A stretch of 53,046 nucleotides of DNA from a bacterium (lineage in GTDB: Bacteria; Campylobacterota; Campylobacteria; Campylobacterales; Sulfurimonadaceae), in NCBI GenBank assembly GCA_018825665.1, contig JAHJEG010000034.1:1-53046 (forward strand), written 5' to 3'. Both the position numbers and the translations under genes were made by a program. The notes beneath the pieces are model-generated. The model was given only the letters and a program-made list of their open reading frames with translations. It made no database searches and was not told where the DNA came from. Each line of letters begins with the position of its first letter. Position 1 is the first letter of the stretch. Below are positions 37,029 through 46,597 of this stretch, one piece after another.

Positions 37029-39023
37029 ATGAACTTCAAGGGCAAACTCTATTTGACATTAGCCATAAGCTTTGTGCTCTTGTTCGTATCCCTGTATTTA
37101 AGCTCTAAAAGTATTCAGGCAACAAGCGATATGATTGACCATATCGAAACAAAACAGTTTAAACTTTCCTATCTTGCAAACAAACTCAACCAGGATATTG
37201 AGATAAACCAGTCTGATATACTTGAGGCTATAATATTAAAAGATATCAATTCCATCAACAACATATACTATTCCTTTAGAAAGCTTCAGCGCATAGTGAA
37301 TGAACTGGATGAGTTCATTTTGTTTAGCAATATGCGGATTAAAGGTCTCGATAGCACCCTCAACGTAATCAAAAAAAGATTGGTCGGTTACAAGGCGGTT
37401 GAAGCTTCCCTGATTGAGGCAATCAAAAGCTCTAATGAAGAAGATATTCAAGATGCCCTGACAGGGTTCAACTCTATTACCATAAAATTTTCAGAAGATA
37501 CAAAAAAACTAATCTCACTTGCTGATGAAAATCTAAAAGAAAACATTCTTGTTCTCAAAGAAACAAACAACAATAGTCAAAAAGATATTTTATACAGTTT
37601 TCTATTGGCAATCATTCTTATTCTGTTTTCAGTATCCAAGCTCTCAAACCTCCATAATAAAGCCAAGAAAGAGCTTTTGCGTGCTGAAGCGGCCGAAGAG
37701 GAGCAAAGAAAACTGCAATTACAGCTTTGTAAATATAATGACGATCTGGAAAAAGAGATAGCGCAAAAGACACAGGAACTGCATCAAAAGATATATACAA
37801 ATTTTCTAAGCGGTCTGCCAAACAGGAATCAACTCCTCGAAGACACGCACCTGTACGATTTCAAACAAATGGCGCTTTTAAACATAGACAAATTTCAAAT
37901 ATTTAATGATGTCTACGGAGAGGAGATGGGAAATATTGCTCTTGGACTCAGCGCTAAATTTCTTCAAGAACAGATGAAAAACGATGAAAACACCCTCTTG
38001 TACCATATCGGAGGAGATGAGTTTGTGTATGTTGTCAAAGATTCAATACATCTTTATGATACGAATTTTATTGTAAAAATAGAAAGTCTGTTAAAAAACT
38101 ATGCTAACAAAACCTTTTCTCATGAGGATAAAAAATTCAATTTTATCATGAGTGCCGGACTTGCCTTTAATGGAAAAGACAAGATGCTGGCTTATGCCGA
38201 TATGGCTCTAAAAGATGCCAAAAAAAGAAATATCCAACTTAGCGTCTTCAGTGAGGACAAAGAACTCGAAAGAATTCACCAAGAAGATATCCATTGCCAT
38301 AAAACACTTCTCACGGCATTTGAGAAAAACAGGGTTATCTCCTATTTTCAGCCTATTCTTCCTCTTCAAAAGCAAAACAAAGTAACAAAGTACGAATCTC
38401 TAGTGAGAATACAGGATGACAACGGAGAGATTATAACACCTGTCAAATTCATACATATCGCAAAGACAAACCGTATTTATCACAAACTGACAGACAGAGT
38501 AGTTGAAAACACCCTTTTTACAATATCAAAGTATAAAATACCCTGTTCCATAAATATTTCTATGGATGATATTGAGAATGCAAAAACTATGGAAATGATC
38601 TATGAGAAGTTTGACAGGTTTGAATACAACGAACTCTTAACCATAGAACTTTTGGAGACGGAAGAGTTTAAAGACTACAAAACTGTTTTTGATTTTTGCG
38701 TAAAGGTACGTTCTTACGGAATAAAGACAGCACTTGACGACTTTGGTTCCGGATATTCAAATTTCTCGCATATACTCAATCTTCCGGTAGATTATATAAA
38801 GATTGACGCTTCACTTATATCCAATATAGACAGAGATCTCAATTCAAGGATGATGGTTGAGACCATAGTCGGGGTGGCCAAAAAACTGCACATAGAGACC
38901 ATAGCCGAATTTGTATCATCCAAAGAGATCTTTGATGTCATCAAAGAATTAAAAGTTGACTATGCTCAGGGATTTTACGTAGGAAAACCCGAAAGAATAG
39001 AAAACTATTTAGAAATCACTTAA
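37029..39023 (+). CDS. Membrane-bound GGDEF-EAL c-di-GMP enzyme
   Basis: 664 aa: two membrane helices (about 7-25 and 188-208) flank a helical periplasmic sensor, then a coiled coil, GGDEF (328-332) and EAL domain. The GGDEF has no I-site RxxD five residues ahead. The EAL has ESLVR (456), NISMDDI, IELLETEEF, the metal pair in ALDDFGSGYS, YIKID and YAQGFY, a complete phosphodiesterase set. It may make or break c-di-GMP; PDE is the better bet. AGGAG precedes the ATG, 8 bases after DUF3373. It meets the cytochrome gene tail to tail, overlapping 8 bases. Confidence 0.93.
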   Translation: MNFKGKLYLTLAISFVLLFVSLYLSSKSIQATSDMIDHIETKQFKLSYLANKLNQDIEINQSDILEAIILKDINSINNIYYSFRKLQRIVNELDEFILFSNMRIKGLDSTLNVIKKRLVGYKAVEASLIEAIKSSNEEDIQDALTGFNSITIKFSEDTKKLISLADENLKENILVLKETNNNSQKDILYSFLLAIILILFSVSKLSNLHNKAKKELLRAEAAEEEQRKLQLQLCKYNDDLEKEIAQKTQELHQKIYTNFLSGLPNRNQLLEDTHLYDFKQMALLNIDKFQIFNDVYGEEMGNIALGLSAKFLQEQMKNDENTLLYHIGGDEFVYVVKDSIHLYDTNFIVKIESLLKNYANKTFSHEDKKFNFIMSAGLAFNGKDKMLAYADMALKDAKKRNIQLSVFSEDKELERIHQEDIHCHKTLLTAFEKNRVISYFQPILPLQKQNKVTKYESLVRIQDDNGEIITPVKFIHIAKTNRIYHKLTDRVVENTLFTISKYKIPCSINISMDDIENAKTMEMIYEKFDRFEYNELLTIELLETEEFKDYKTVFDFCVKVRSYGIKTALDDFGSGYSNFSHILNLPVDYIKIDASLISNIDRDLNSRMMVETIVGVAKKLHIETIAEFVSSKEIFDVIKELKVDYAQGFYVGKPERIENYLEIT

Positions 39024-39369
39024 GCAAGTAGTCCTTCAGCGAATCGCTGTTTGACTGGGTAAAAGAGGTACTGATATCAAGGAGTTTTTCATCCACTCCC
39101 ACATGGCAGTCGCGGCATCCCTGAATCACGTCATGCTCTCTTACGTTTGCGGCATGTATCTTCTTCATAGAGTGGCAGGCAAAACAATCCGCTCCGCAAT
39201 CAGCCATTTTCAGGGGATCGGCAGAGTGGCAGTTTATACAGGTAAGCATAGGCTTGTGTCTTTCATCCTCGTTTATCGTCGGTACGAGCTTTGGGTGACA
39301 AGTCAGACAATCACCGGTACAGGCCAAAAGAAAAGAGGACAAAAAAGCTATAAGGATTATATGTTTCAT
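39016..39369 (-). CDS. Tetrahaem c-type cytochrome lipoprotein
   Basis: 117 aa. The signal peptide ends in the lipobox LLAC (about Cys17), so it is probably lipid-anchored. Four CxxCH haem sites follow: CLTCH, CINCH, CFACH and CRDCH, with further His for axial ligation. It should carry electrons in the periplasm or at the outer-membrane face. It lies between the GGDEF-EAL gene (convergent, 8-base overlap) and clpB (downstream on the same strand); no oxidoreductase subunit is adjacent, so its partner is unknown. Confidence 0.88.
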   Translation of the reverse strand: MKHIILIAFLSSFLLACTGDCLTCHPKLVPTINEDERHKPMLTCINCHSADPLKMADCGADCFACHSMKKIHAANVREHDVIQGCRDCHVGVDEKLLDISTSFTQSNSDSLKDYLLK

Positions 39370-39394
39370 AACAAAATTATATCCTCTGTTTTAT

Positions 39395-41971
39395 TTACGA
39401 TACAGTAACTTTTATCTCTTGGTTTTGCATATCGAATAAAACCTTTGAACCTTCAACTACCTCGCCCTCAAGTATCAGATCTGCCAGGCGGTCTTCAACT
39501 ATCTCGTATAAAGCGCGTTTAAGCGGTCTGGCACCGTAAACAGGATCAAACCCAGCCTCTGCTATGTATTCTTTTGCAGAACTGCTTAGAGTAAGCTCTA
39601 TGTCTCTTTGTTCAACTTTTTTGGCAATATCGGCAAAGAAGATATCTACAATCCCTACGATCTGTTCTTTTCCAAGTCCGTTAAATATTACAACATCATC
39701 AAGACGGTTTAAAAATTCAGGTTTGAAAGCTTGTTTAAGCTCACTCATCACCATCCCCTCAAGTTCGGGAGAGTTTGGATTGTTTATAATCTTGTCACTT
39801 GCGATATTGGAAGTCAGAATAATAATCGTATTGCTAAAATCTACAGTCACCCCTTTGTTATCGGTAAGTCTTCCATCATCAAGAACCTGAAGCAAAACAT
39901 TAAACACGTCCGGGTGGGCCTTTTCCACCTCATCAAAGAGTACAACACTGTAGGGTTTTCTTCTTACGGCTTCAGTCAGCTGTCCCCCTTCATCATATCC
40001 CACATATCCTGGAGCCGCACCAACAAGACGGGAGACTGCATGTTTTTCCATATATTCGCTCATATCAATTCTGATAAGTGCATCCTGGGAATCAAACAAA
40101 AACTTAGCCAAAGTCTTTGCAGTTTGCGTTTTCCCCACACCCGTAGGTCCCAGGAATAAAAAGCTGCCTATAGGTGATGATTCATTGGAAAGACCGGCTT
40201 TGTTTCTCTTGATTGCACGGGCTACAGCATGTGTAGCCTTGCTTTGTCCCACAACTTCTTTATTTAATTCATCTTCAACATTCAAGATCTTCTCTTTTTC
40301 ACCCTGAAGCATTTTATTCACGGGTATATGCGTCCATCTTGAGACAACAGAAGCGATGGATTCCTCATCTACGGAATTTTTAAGCAGGGTTCCGCTTTCT
40401 TGAAGTTTTGTCCAATTTTCATTAATACTTTTTTCTTCCTGCAGGAGCGCCGGTATCTCTCCGTACTCTATCTCTGCTGCACGGTTGTATTCCGAAGCAT
40501 TTTTAGCACTTTGTGCCTCTCTCTTTTTCGCTTCTATATCATTCTTGATACTTGAGATTCTCTCAAACACCTCTTTTTCGGTAGCGAATTGGGCTTCGAG
40601 CGAGCGAACCAGCTCCTCCACATCAGCGAGCTCTTTTTTAATCTCTTCTATTCTTTTCTCATTTGATGGAGTCACTTCCATCTTTAAAGCTTCGCGTTCC
40701 ACATGCAGTTCCGAACTTTTTCTTTTTGCCGCACTCAGAGCATTTGGCTCTGATTCTATCTGCATTTTAAGTTCTGCTGCTGCTTCATCTATCAAATCTA
40801 TCGCTTTATCAGGCAAAAATCTGTCCGCAATATATCTGTCTGAGAGTCTTGCCGCGGCCACGAGCGCACTGTCGGTGATAGTCACATTATGATGTGTCTC
40901 CAGTCTCTCCTTAATGCCTCTGAGTATTTGCAGGGACTGGTTCACACTCGGCTCATCAAGCGTAATAGGCAGGAACCTTCTCTGAAGAGCTGCATCTTTT
41001 TCAAAATATTTTCTATACTCTTTGAGCGTGGTCGCACCTATCGTATGCAGTTCTCCACGTGCCAGTGCAGGTTTGAGGATATTTGCCGCATCCATACTCC
41101 CCTCACTTGCACCTGCTCCGACTATAGTATGAATTTCATCAATAAAGAGAATGATATTTCCGCTTGATTTTACTTCCTCTATTACGGCTTTGAGTCTGTC
41201 TTCGAACTCTCCGCGGTATTTAGCCCCGGCTATCAATGCGCTCATATCCAGAGCAATCACTTTTTTGTTTTTAAGCGATGTCGGAATGTTCCCGCTCTGA
41301 ATTCTTTGAGCCAAGCCTTCTACAAGCGCTGTTTTACCGACACCAGGCTCACCCAGGAGCATAGGATTGTTCTTCGTCTTACGAATTAAAATCTGCATCA
41401 TTCTGCTTATCTCTTCATCACGTCCGATAACCGGAGAGAGTTTACCCTCCGCAGCCTCTTTTGTTAGATCGATTCCGTATTTTTCCAGACTCTCCAATGT
41501 CTCATCCGAACTTTGAGAATCTATCTTCGCTCCGCCGCGGGAGGCTTCAAGATTTTTTGCAAGTTCGGACACGTCGATATATTTGGATAAGACCGTAGAA
41601 AACGGTTCACTCTTCAAATTCGCCAGAATGTACGTATCCACGGCTAAATAAGAATCCCCATTCTTCGTCATAAGCCCCGCCCCTGTCTCAAGCGTGGATA
41701 CAAATTTTCTTGAGAGTTTGATATTTTCTTTCGAGACGCTTGATGATTTGGAGAGTTTCTCCGACAGACTCCTTACATCAAGCTCTATAGCCGTCTTATC
41801 GATGTTCATCTTGTTGAACATCTGGTTCAGCACAGAGTTCGAGTTTGTAAGCAGAGCCCATAAAAAATGTATAGGGTCCACCTCCTGATTTTTATTGTGC
41901 AAAGCCAGAGAGATAGAAGACTCAATCGCTTCAGTCATATTGTGTGTTAGTTTTTCAAAAATATTATTCAT
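39395..41971 (-). CDS. clpB: ATP-dependent disaggregase ClpB
   Basis: 858 aa, full length: Clp N-domain, first AAA+ with GEPGVGKT (about 207), the long coiled-coil M domain (about 400-530), and second AAA+ with GPTGVGKT. It rescues aggregated proteins with DnaK. The 79-base upstream gap holds a consensus promoter overlaid by a HAIR-like HspR operator. AAAGGA precedes the ATG. The tetrahaem gene lies 25 bases downstream on the same strand. Confidence 0.97.
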   Translation of the reverse strand: MNNIFEKLTHNMTEAIESSISLALHNKNQEVDPIHFLWALLTNSNSVLNQMFNKMNIDKTAIELDVRSLSEKLSKSSSVSKENIKLSRKFVSTLETGAGLMTKNGDSYLAVDTYILANLKSEPFSTVLSKYIDVSELAKNLEASRGGAKIDSQSSDETLESLEKYGIDLTKEAAEGKLSPVIGRDEEISRMMQILIRKTKNNPMLLGEPGVGKTALVEGLAQRIQSGNIPTSLKNKKVIALDMSALIAGAKYRGEFEDRLKAVIEEVKSSGNIILFIDEIHTIVGAGASEGSMDAANILKPALARGELHTIGATTLKEYRKYFEKDAALQRRFLPITLDEPSVNQSLQILRGIKERLETHHNVTITDSALVAAARLSDRYIADRFLPDKAIDLIDEAAAELKMQIESEPNALSAAKRKSSELHVEREALKMEVTPSNEKRIEEIKKELADVEELVRSLEAQFATEKEVFERISSIKNDIEAKKREAQSAKNASEYNRAAEIEYGEIPALLQEEKSINENWTKLQESGTLLKNSVDEESIASVVSRWTHIPVNKMLQGEKEKILNVEDELNKEVVGQSKATHAVARAIKRNKAGLSNESSPIGSFLFLGPTGVGKTQTAKTLAKFLFDSQDALIRIDMSEYMEKHAVSRLVGAAPGYVGYDEGGQLTEAVRRKPYSVVLFDEVEKAHPDVFNVLLQVLDDGRLTDNKGVTVDFSNTIIILTSNIASDKIINNPNSPELEGMVMSELKQAFKPEFLNRLDDVVIFNGLGKEQIVGIVDIFFADIAKKVEQRDIELTLSSSAKEYIAEAGFDPVYGARPLKRALYEIVEDRLADLILEGEVVEGSKVLFDMQNQEIKVTVS

Positions 41972-41998
41972 CTAAAATCCTTTAATTTATATGTAATA

Positions 41999-42028
41999 AT
42001 TATATCTCATTGAGTCATCTATTGTCAA
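41999..42028 (-). promoter_or_regulatory. Consensus sigma70 promoter of clpB
   Basis: Minus strand: TTGACA (42028-42023), 18-base spacer, TATAAT (42004-41999). The clpB ATG is 27 bases past the -10 box, giving a short leader. Both boxes are perfect. Confidence 0.85.
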
Positions 42029-42029
42029 G
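42009..42029 (-). promoter_or_regulatory. HAIR-like HspR operator at clpB
   Basis: Plus-strand ATTGAGT-N7-TGTCAAG, 6 of 7 and 5 of 7 matches to the HAIR arms with exact spacing. The right arm is also the -35 box, so binding would block RNA polymerase directly. Confidence 0.7.
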
Positions 42030-42054
42030 TTATCTTACTATAATTAGTCAATGC

Positions 42055-42082
42055 TTGCTTTTAACACAATTTATATTATAAT
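42055..42082 (+). promoter_or_regulatory. Promoter of the nitroreductase gene
   Basis: TTGCTT (42055-42060), a 16-base spacer and TATAAT (42077-42082), divergent from the clpB promoter 27 bases away. Confidence 0.6.
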
Positions 42083-42101
42083 TTCAAAAATAAATTTAGG
42101 A

Positions 42102-42112
42102 TTCCACATGCC
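42102..42112 (+). repeat. Uptake-sequence-like 11-mer overlapping a start codon
   Basis: Exact copy; the ATG of the nitroreductase gene (42108-42110) is the ATG inside the motif. Confidence 0.75.
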
Positions 42113-42785
42113 AAGTATTATAGATGCCATAACAAATCGTTCATCCAAAAGAGCATATTTACCAAAAGCTGTTGAAAAGGATATTCAGGAAAAAATCCTG
42201 CATGCTGCGGGCATGACCCCAAGCGGTGCAAATATGCAGCCGTGGAAAGTCTATGCAATCAGTGATGAAAAGATTCTAAAAGATATTGGTGATGCGATAA
42301 TAGCAACGATGAATAATGGTGTTGAAAATGATCAGTTTATTCAGTATTATCCCGTTAAATGGACGAATCCATATAAAAAGCGCCGTGTTGAGACGGGGAT
42401 GGGGCTGTACTCTTTAATGAATGTTGACAGAAAAGACACGCAGACCAGAACAAACATGTGGCACGATAACTTTAGATGGTTCGGTGCCAAGACTGTTTTC
42501 TTTGTATTTACGGATGTAGCAAATATTGACGGAGCGCAAGGCGCCTTGATTGACTGTGGAGCATACATGCAGAGTATTATGCTCGCAGCACAGGAGTTTG
42601 GCATAGATTCCTGTCCCCAAGGTTCTACTACAGAGTTTGGAAAAGTTGTAGCCAAGGTTTTGGATACTCCTGATAATCTGGCTCTTTTATACAGTGTCGT
42701 CTTAGGCTATGCCGATAATGATGCCAAAATAAATACCTATCAGCCTAAACGCGTTTCCCTTGAAGAGAGTATAGTATTTATCTAA
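42108..42785 (+). CDS. Nitroreductase-family FMN flavoprotein
   Basis: 225 aa from the ATG at 42108 (MPSIIDAITNRSSKRAYL), with AGGATT ahead; a longer reading from 42051 overlaps the -10. RSSKRAYLPKAV, AAGMTPSGANMQPWKVY and QSIMLAAQEFGIDSCPQGS are FMN-binding signatures of the family, which reduces nitro, quinone or flavin substrates with NAD(P)H. The natural substrate is unknown. It meets the ACC-deaminase-like gene tail to tail, overlapping 8 bases. Confidence 0.88.
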   Translation: MPSIIDAITNRSSKRAYLPKAVEKDIQEKILHAAGMTPSGANMQPWKVYAISDEKILKDIGDAIIATMNNGVENDQFIQYYPVKWTNPYKKRRVETGMGLYSLMNVDRKDTQTRTNMWHDNFRWFGAKTVFFVFTDVANIDGAQGALIDCGAYMQSIMLAAQEFGIDSCPQGSTTEFGKVVAKVLDTPDNLALLYSVVLGYADNDAKINTYQPKRVSLEESIVFI

Positions 42786-43635
42786 TACTCTTTTTATCGT
42801 AACGCCTGAGCATACTTTCATTTCCACTTACACCGCCGCTGTGTATATAGAGTATCTGCTCTTGCGTTTGCTCCAGCAAAACTTTCCACATGCCAGGAGC
42901 ATAAAGAAGATCAAACTCAATTTTGGATTCTTGCAATAATCTTTTATATAGAGTAAAAAACTCTTCATACGGCTTGGCAAAATGGTATTTTTTTGCCGGC
43001 TCCAAGATAATTAGATTTTCAGGTATTTCGTGCAGGGCCCGCATCTGTTCTTGAAGATACAGGGCATCTCCCACACAGGGAGTCGTATACACTTTATATT
43101 CAGGAAGGGCAAGAGCCAAGAACAAAGCAGTTGTTCCTGTTCCAGAAGGTGTTGCAAGAGATTTTACATCCAGATTGGAGTCTCTTATCTCCTTTGCCAA
43201 GACGGACAAGCCCTCTTTTGCGCTTCTATCTGCTCCCCCCTGATCAATTATATACGTTTTTTCATCCAGGTTTATTCTCAAAGAAGCTATATATTCTTTG
43301 TAATATTGCGGCTGAAGTTCTCTATGCTTCATGCCCAGACCGATGGCATGTGCAAAGTTGCCGATGTTTTGTTTTTTTTGTGCATCGCCCACCGATGTCG
43401 TGTAATAAACAAATTCCCAGTTTTTACTTTTGCACATGGCGGCAATTGCCAACATCGCATTGGACTGTGTACCGCCATAAGAGATTATTTTGTTAAAGGT
43501 TTTTGATGGGGTTTGTAAAAGAGTATACAGTTTTCTGTATTTGTTTCCCGCTAAAAAAGGATCAATGAGATCATCTCTTTTAACAAGAAAAGTTCTCCCA
43601 TCCAGTTCAATTTCTGAGATGGGAGAGCTATGCAT
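42778..43635 (-). CDS. PLP-dependent ACC deaminase/D-cysteine desulfhydrase-like protein
   Basis: 285 aa. FLVKRDDLIDPFLAGNKYRKL holds the Lys of this fold-type II family, followed by SYGGTQSNAMLAIAA, which binds the cofactor phosphate area, and LATPSGTGTTALFLALA. The family includes 1-aminocyclopropane-1-carboxylate deaminase and D-cysteine desulfhydrase; the two cannot be told apart here. It starts 8 bases after the PpiC-like stop and is the second gene of that unit. An exact uptake-like motif encodes Gly-Met-Trp-Lys. Confidence 0.82.
   Translation of the reverse strand: MHSSPISEIELDGRTFLVKRDDLIDPFLAGNKYRKLYTLLQTPSKTFNKIISYGGTQSNAMLAIAAMCKSKNWEFVYYTTSVGDAQKKQNIGNFAHAIGLGMKHRELQPQYYKEYIASLRINLDEKTYIIDQGGADRSAKEGLSVLAKEIRDSNLDVKSLATPSGTGTTALFLALALPEYKVYTTPCVGDALYLQEQMRALHEIPENLIILEPAKKYHFAKPYEEFFTLYKRLLQESKIEFDLLYAPGMWKVLLEQTQEQILYIHSGGVSGNESMLRRYDKKSIR
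42884..42894 (+). repeat. Uptake-sequence-like 11-mer TTCCACATGCC
   Basis: Exact copy inside the PLP-enzyme gene; a one-mismatch copy lies at 43345-43355 in the same gene. Confidence 0.75.
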
Positions 43636-43642
43636 TGTTCAA

Positions 43643-44479
43643 TTATTTGATAGTCGCAGCTTTTTGCAGCTCGTCCATTTTTGCCTGCATAACCGTTTTG
43701 AATTTTTCCATTTTCAGTCTTTGCTCTATAAAAGACTTCACTTCAGTAAAAGATCTGGTCGACTCGTCTTTTTTATCCTCAAGATAGATAACATGGTATC
43801 CAAACTGAGTTTTTACAGGCTCATCAGAAATAGTTCCTACTTTCATGCTGAACACTTTGTCGTTAAAAGCCGGTACCATCTGACCCTGAGCGAAATAACC
43901 GAGGTCTCCCCCTTTTGGTCCGCTCGGCCCTATAGATTTGGACTGAGCAAGTTCAATGAACTTAGTCTTAAGTGCATCACCTTTTAAAGATTTAAGATCG
44001 GATATGATAGCTTTCGCTTCATTTTCATCTGTATCTTTTACCAGGATATGACGCGCGTGCACACTCTCTTTTTCGTTAAATTCTTCTTTGTTTTTATCAT
44101 AATAGCTTTTTAGCTCTTTGTTAGAGACTTTGACTTTGTCAAGTTCATTCTTTTGCCAAACCTGCACAGCAAGCTCTTTTTTTATACGCTCCTGAACTTT
44201 GACATATTCGTCTTTAAACTCTTTAGAGTCCAATACGCCTGTCTTTTTTGCATCACTAAAAACCAATTCTTTCGCGATTAACTGCTCTAAGACCTGCTTT
44301 CTGAATTCCGCCTGCTTATCAGCCGGAACCTGGTTGAATCTGCCTTGTGTAGCATTCATAAGCGCACTGTCAACATCACTTTGGGTAATGGAAACACCAT
44401 TGACAGTTACTAAAGTCTGAGCACTCGCAATTGAACATGCCAATAAAAGCGATGCTACTATTTTTTTTGTTGTTTTCAT
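43643..44479 (-). CDS. Periplasmic parvulin-type peptidyl-prolyl isomerase (PEB4/Cbf2-like)
   Basis: 278 aa with a signal peptide (MKTTKKIVASLLLACSIASA), a SurA-like helical N-domain and a parvulin domain (HARHILVKDTDENEAKAII, GPKGGDLGYFAQGQMVPAFNDKVF, TQFGYHVIYLEDK). It is the PEB4 type of Campylobacter, HP0175 in Helicobacter, which chaperones outer-membrane proteins. Its ATG is preceded by AGGAAG. The PLP-enzyme gene follows by 8 bases. Confidence 0.9.
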   Translation of the reverse strand: MKTTKKIVASLLLACSIASAQTLVTVNGVSITQSDVDSALMNATQGRFNQVPADKQAEFRKQVLEQLIAKELVFSDAKKTGVLDSKEFKDEYVKVQERIKKELAVQVWQKNELDKVKVSNKELKSYYDKNKEEFNEKESVHARHILVKDTDENEAKAIISDLKSLKGDALKTKFIELAQSKSIGPSGPKGGDLGYFAQGQMVPAFNDKVFSMKVGTISDEPVKTQFGYHVIYLEDKKDESTRSFTEVKSFIEQRLKMEKFKTVMQAKMDELQKAATIK

Positions 44480-44567
44480 TTATCTTCCTAAATTTAATTA
44501 ATTTTTTTTTCTAAGTATTAAATTTTAGTAGTTTTGCGTTAATGGATATTAAACAGAGCAAAATTAC

Positions 44568-46505
44568 TTATATCTGAGTCATTTTTAAATATTTATCTAA
44601 AATCTTTTCCAGCTTCTCACGCGTGAGAGGCTTTGATATATAATCATCCAGACCTTCATCCAAAAGCATCTCTTTATCGCCTTCCATAGCCATTGCGGTC
44701 AATGCTACTATAGGCATAGCTCCATTCGTTTTTAGTTTTGTTTTTATCTCTTTGGTCGCTATGATCCCATTCTTCTCGGGCATATCTATATCCATAAACA
44801 CGATATCATAATTGTTATGTTCACACATACTTACAGCTTCATTCCCGTTTACTGCCGTTGAAACCGCTATATTGTATTCCTGCAAAAGTATTTTGATCAA
44901 CCTTTGGTTTATCAGGTTGTCTTCTACGACCAAGGAGGATATCCTCTCTTTGAGTTTGAGTGTTTCTTCATGTGTATCATTTGCTTCTACATGATACACC
45001 TTGTTTAGATGTTTGGCCATAGTGCTTGGGAGCAAAGGTTTTCTAAGCACTTCATCTACCAAATGCGTCAGCTTCGTTTGTATTTTTTGTGTCTCGTCGA
45101 GAAGAATGATGATTGGTACTTTTTTGCCATACGTACCAAGCTTGAGCATCCAGGAAGAATCGTCTTGATCGGCAACAATATAAAGAGCATCTATCCCTTC
45201 ATAAATATTCTCGTCCATAATATTCGCTTTTACGACATCAATGGCAAAGGAGCGTAAATATGTTGTCAAGAAGTTGGCATCATCCACTTTCTTGTTATCA
45301 AGCAATAAGACTTTTACCTTTTTTTTCGGAATCATCTTATAGGACTGTCCGCGTGAGGACTTAAAATTCAGCACAAAATTGAAATAGCTTCCAAAGCCCA
45401 CCTCGCTTTGAAGTTTAAGTTCTCCTCCCAAAAGGTTTACAAGACCGTGTGAGAGACTCAGCCCTATCCCCAGTCTCTCATCCGCCTGACTTGAAGCTGT
45501 AAAGGGCTCATTGATAAGAGCTATCTGCTCACTTGCTATCCCCTTGCCGTTGTCTTTTACGCTAAAACCTATACTGCAATCACCGTTAAGCTGTCTTTTT
45601 AGGAGCTTCACTTCGACGATGATTCTTCCGCCTCGGGGAGTATACTTCATGGCATTATTAATCAAAGAACTGATAATTTGCTTGATTTTTCTCGCATCTG
45701 AGTTTAATTCTTTTGGCAGCTTAGGGTCTATAAATGTGAGCAGATTCAGCCCCTTATCCCGACACTGAACATTGTAGTCATGCGCAATTTTTTCCATTTC
45801 GGCCAATATGGAAAACGTTGTATTGCTTATGGTCAGCCTTCCACCCTGCATCTGAGAAAGGTCTAAAAGTATCTCGATATTGGCCATCAGATTTTTTGAC
45901 GATCGTCCGATCATCTGCAGATACTCTCTTTGTTTTTTTTCCAGATTTGTTTTATCCAATAATTCCAAAAAGCCCAAAATCCCGTTCATAGGCGTTCTGA
46001 ATTCATGTCCTATGTTTGATAAAAACTTTGTTTTTAGTTTTTCTATCTCTTTTGTTTTTACTTCGGCCTGATGCATTTTTGAAACATCTTCCAGTTCAAG
46101 TACGTAAAACTCATTGCCATGTAAGATGGTGTGACATTTGGCGCTTATATGCAGAATGTTTTCCGCTTTTGAATATATTGTGAGCTGGTAACCCTCTTTT
46201 TTATATTTTTTTATATAGTCCAGCCAGCTTTTATCGTATTCCGTGAATATCTCTTCGCTTTCACTTAAAAAAAGTTCTCTTACGCTCTCATATCTATTTC
46301 TAAAATCATCTATATTTTTTAATCCGAAAGTATCAAAAAAAGTTTTATTAGCCCCTATCCAGCCATCAGTTTTTGTAAAAAACATCATCATGGAATCACT
46401 TGTATCAATAATCTTGTATGCTAACTCTTTTGTAAAATAATCCTGATAAGCTACACTCTCTTTTGTTTTAGAATCTTTACCCGCAAAAAATGAAAATATC
46501 CCCAT
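44568..46505 (-). CDS. Hybrid sensor histidine kinase with a degenerate middle receiver
   Basis: 645 aa from the ATG at 46505, preceded by GAGG. A PAS-like region (about 30-145), HisKA with SNIGHEFRTP (His167), HATPase (NNAMKYTPRGG, DNGKGI, GIGLSLS), then two receiver-like domains. The first (about 395-500) lacks an aspartate at the phosphorylation site; the second has VVEDN, the acceptor in FMDIDMP (Asp572) and the Lys in ISKP. No membrane segment is seen, so it senses from the cytoplasm. No response regulator is adjacent. Divergent from nth. Confidence 0.9.
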   Translation of the reverse strand: MGIFSFFAGKDSKTKESVAYQDYFTKELAYKIIDTSDSMMMFFTKTDGWIGANKTFFDTFGLKNIDDFRNRYESVRELFLSESEEIFTEYDKSWLDYIKKYKKEGYQLTIYSKAENILHISAKCHTILHGNEFYVLELEDVSKMHQAEVKTKEIEKLKTKFLSNIGHEFRTPMNGILGFLELLDKTNLEKKQREYLQMIGRSSKNLMANIEILLDLSQMQGGRLTISNTTFSILAEMEKIAHDYNVQCRDKGLNLLTFIDPKLPKELNSDARKIKQIISSLINNAMKYTPRGGRIIVEVKLLKRQLNGDCSIGFSVKDNGKGIASEQIALINEPFTASSQADERLGIGLSLSHGLVNLLGGELKLQSEVGFGSYFNFVLNFKSSRGQSYKMIPKKKVKVLLLDNKKVDDANFLTTYLRSFAIDVVKANIMDENIYEGIDALYIVADQDDSSWMLKLGTYGKKVPIIILLDETQKIQTKLTHLVDEVLRKPLLPSTMAKHLNKVYHVEANDTHEETLKLKERISSLVVEDNLINQRLIKILLQEYNIAVSTAVNGNEAVSMCEHNNYDIVFMDIDMPEKNGIIATKEIKTKLKTNGAMPIVALTAMAMEGDKEMLLDEGLDDYISKPLTREKLEKILDKYLKMTQI

Positions 46506-46597
46506 ATCACACACCTCACTGCTAAACTTTTGATTTTGATTATATCATATAAATAGGTAAAATAGCGTTCTTTAAAACTAGTTACCCAAGAAGCAGA

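Noticed and set aside
39112-42460. Sites like CCCACATGGC (39106) and ACATGTGGC (42456) as further motif copies
   Set aside because: Three or more mismatches, near background level.
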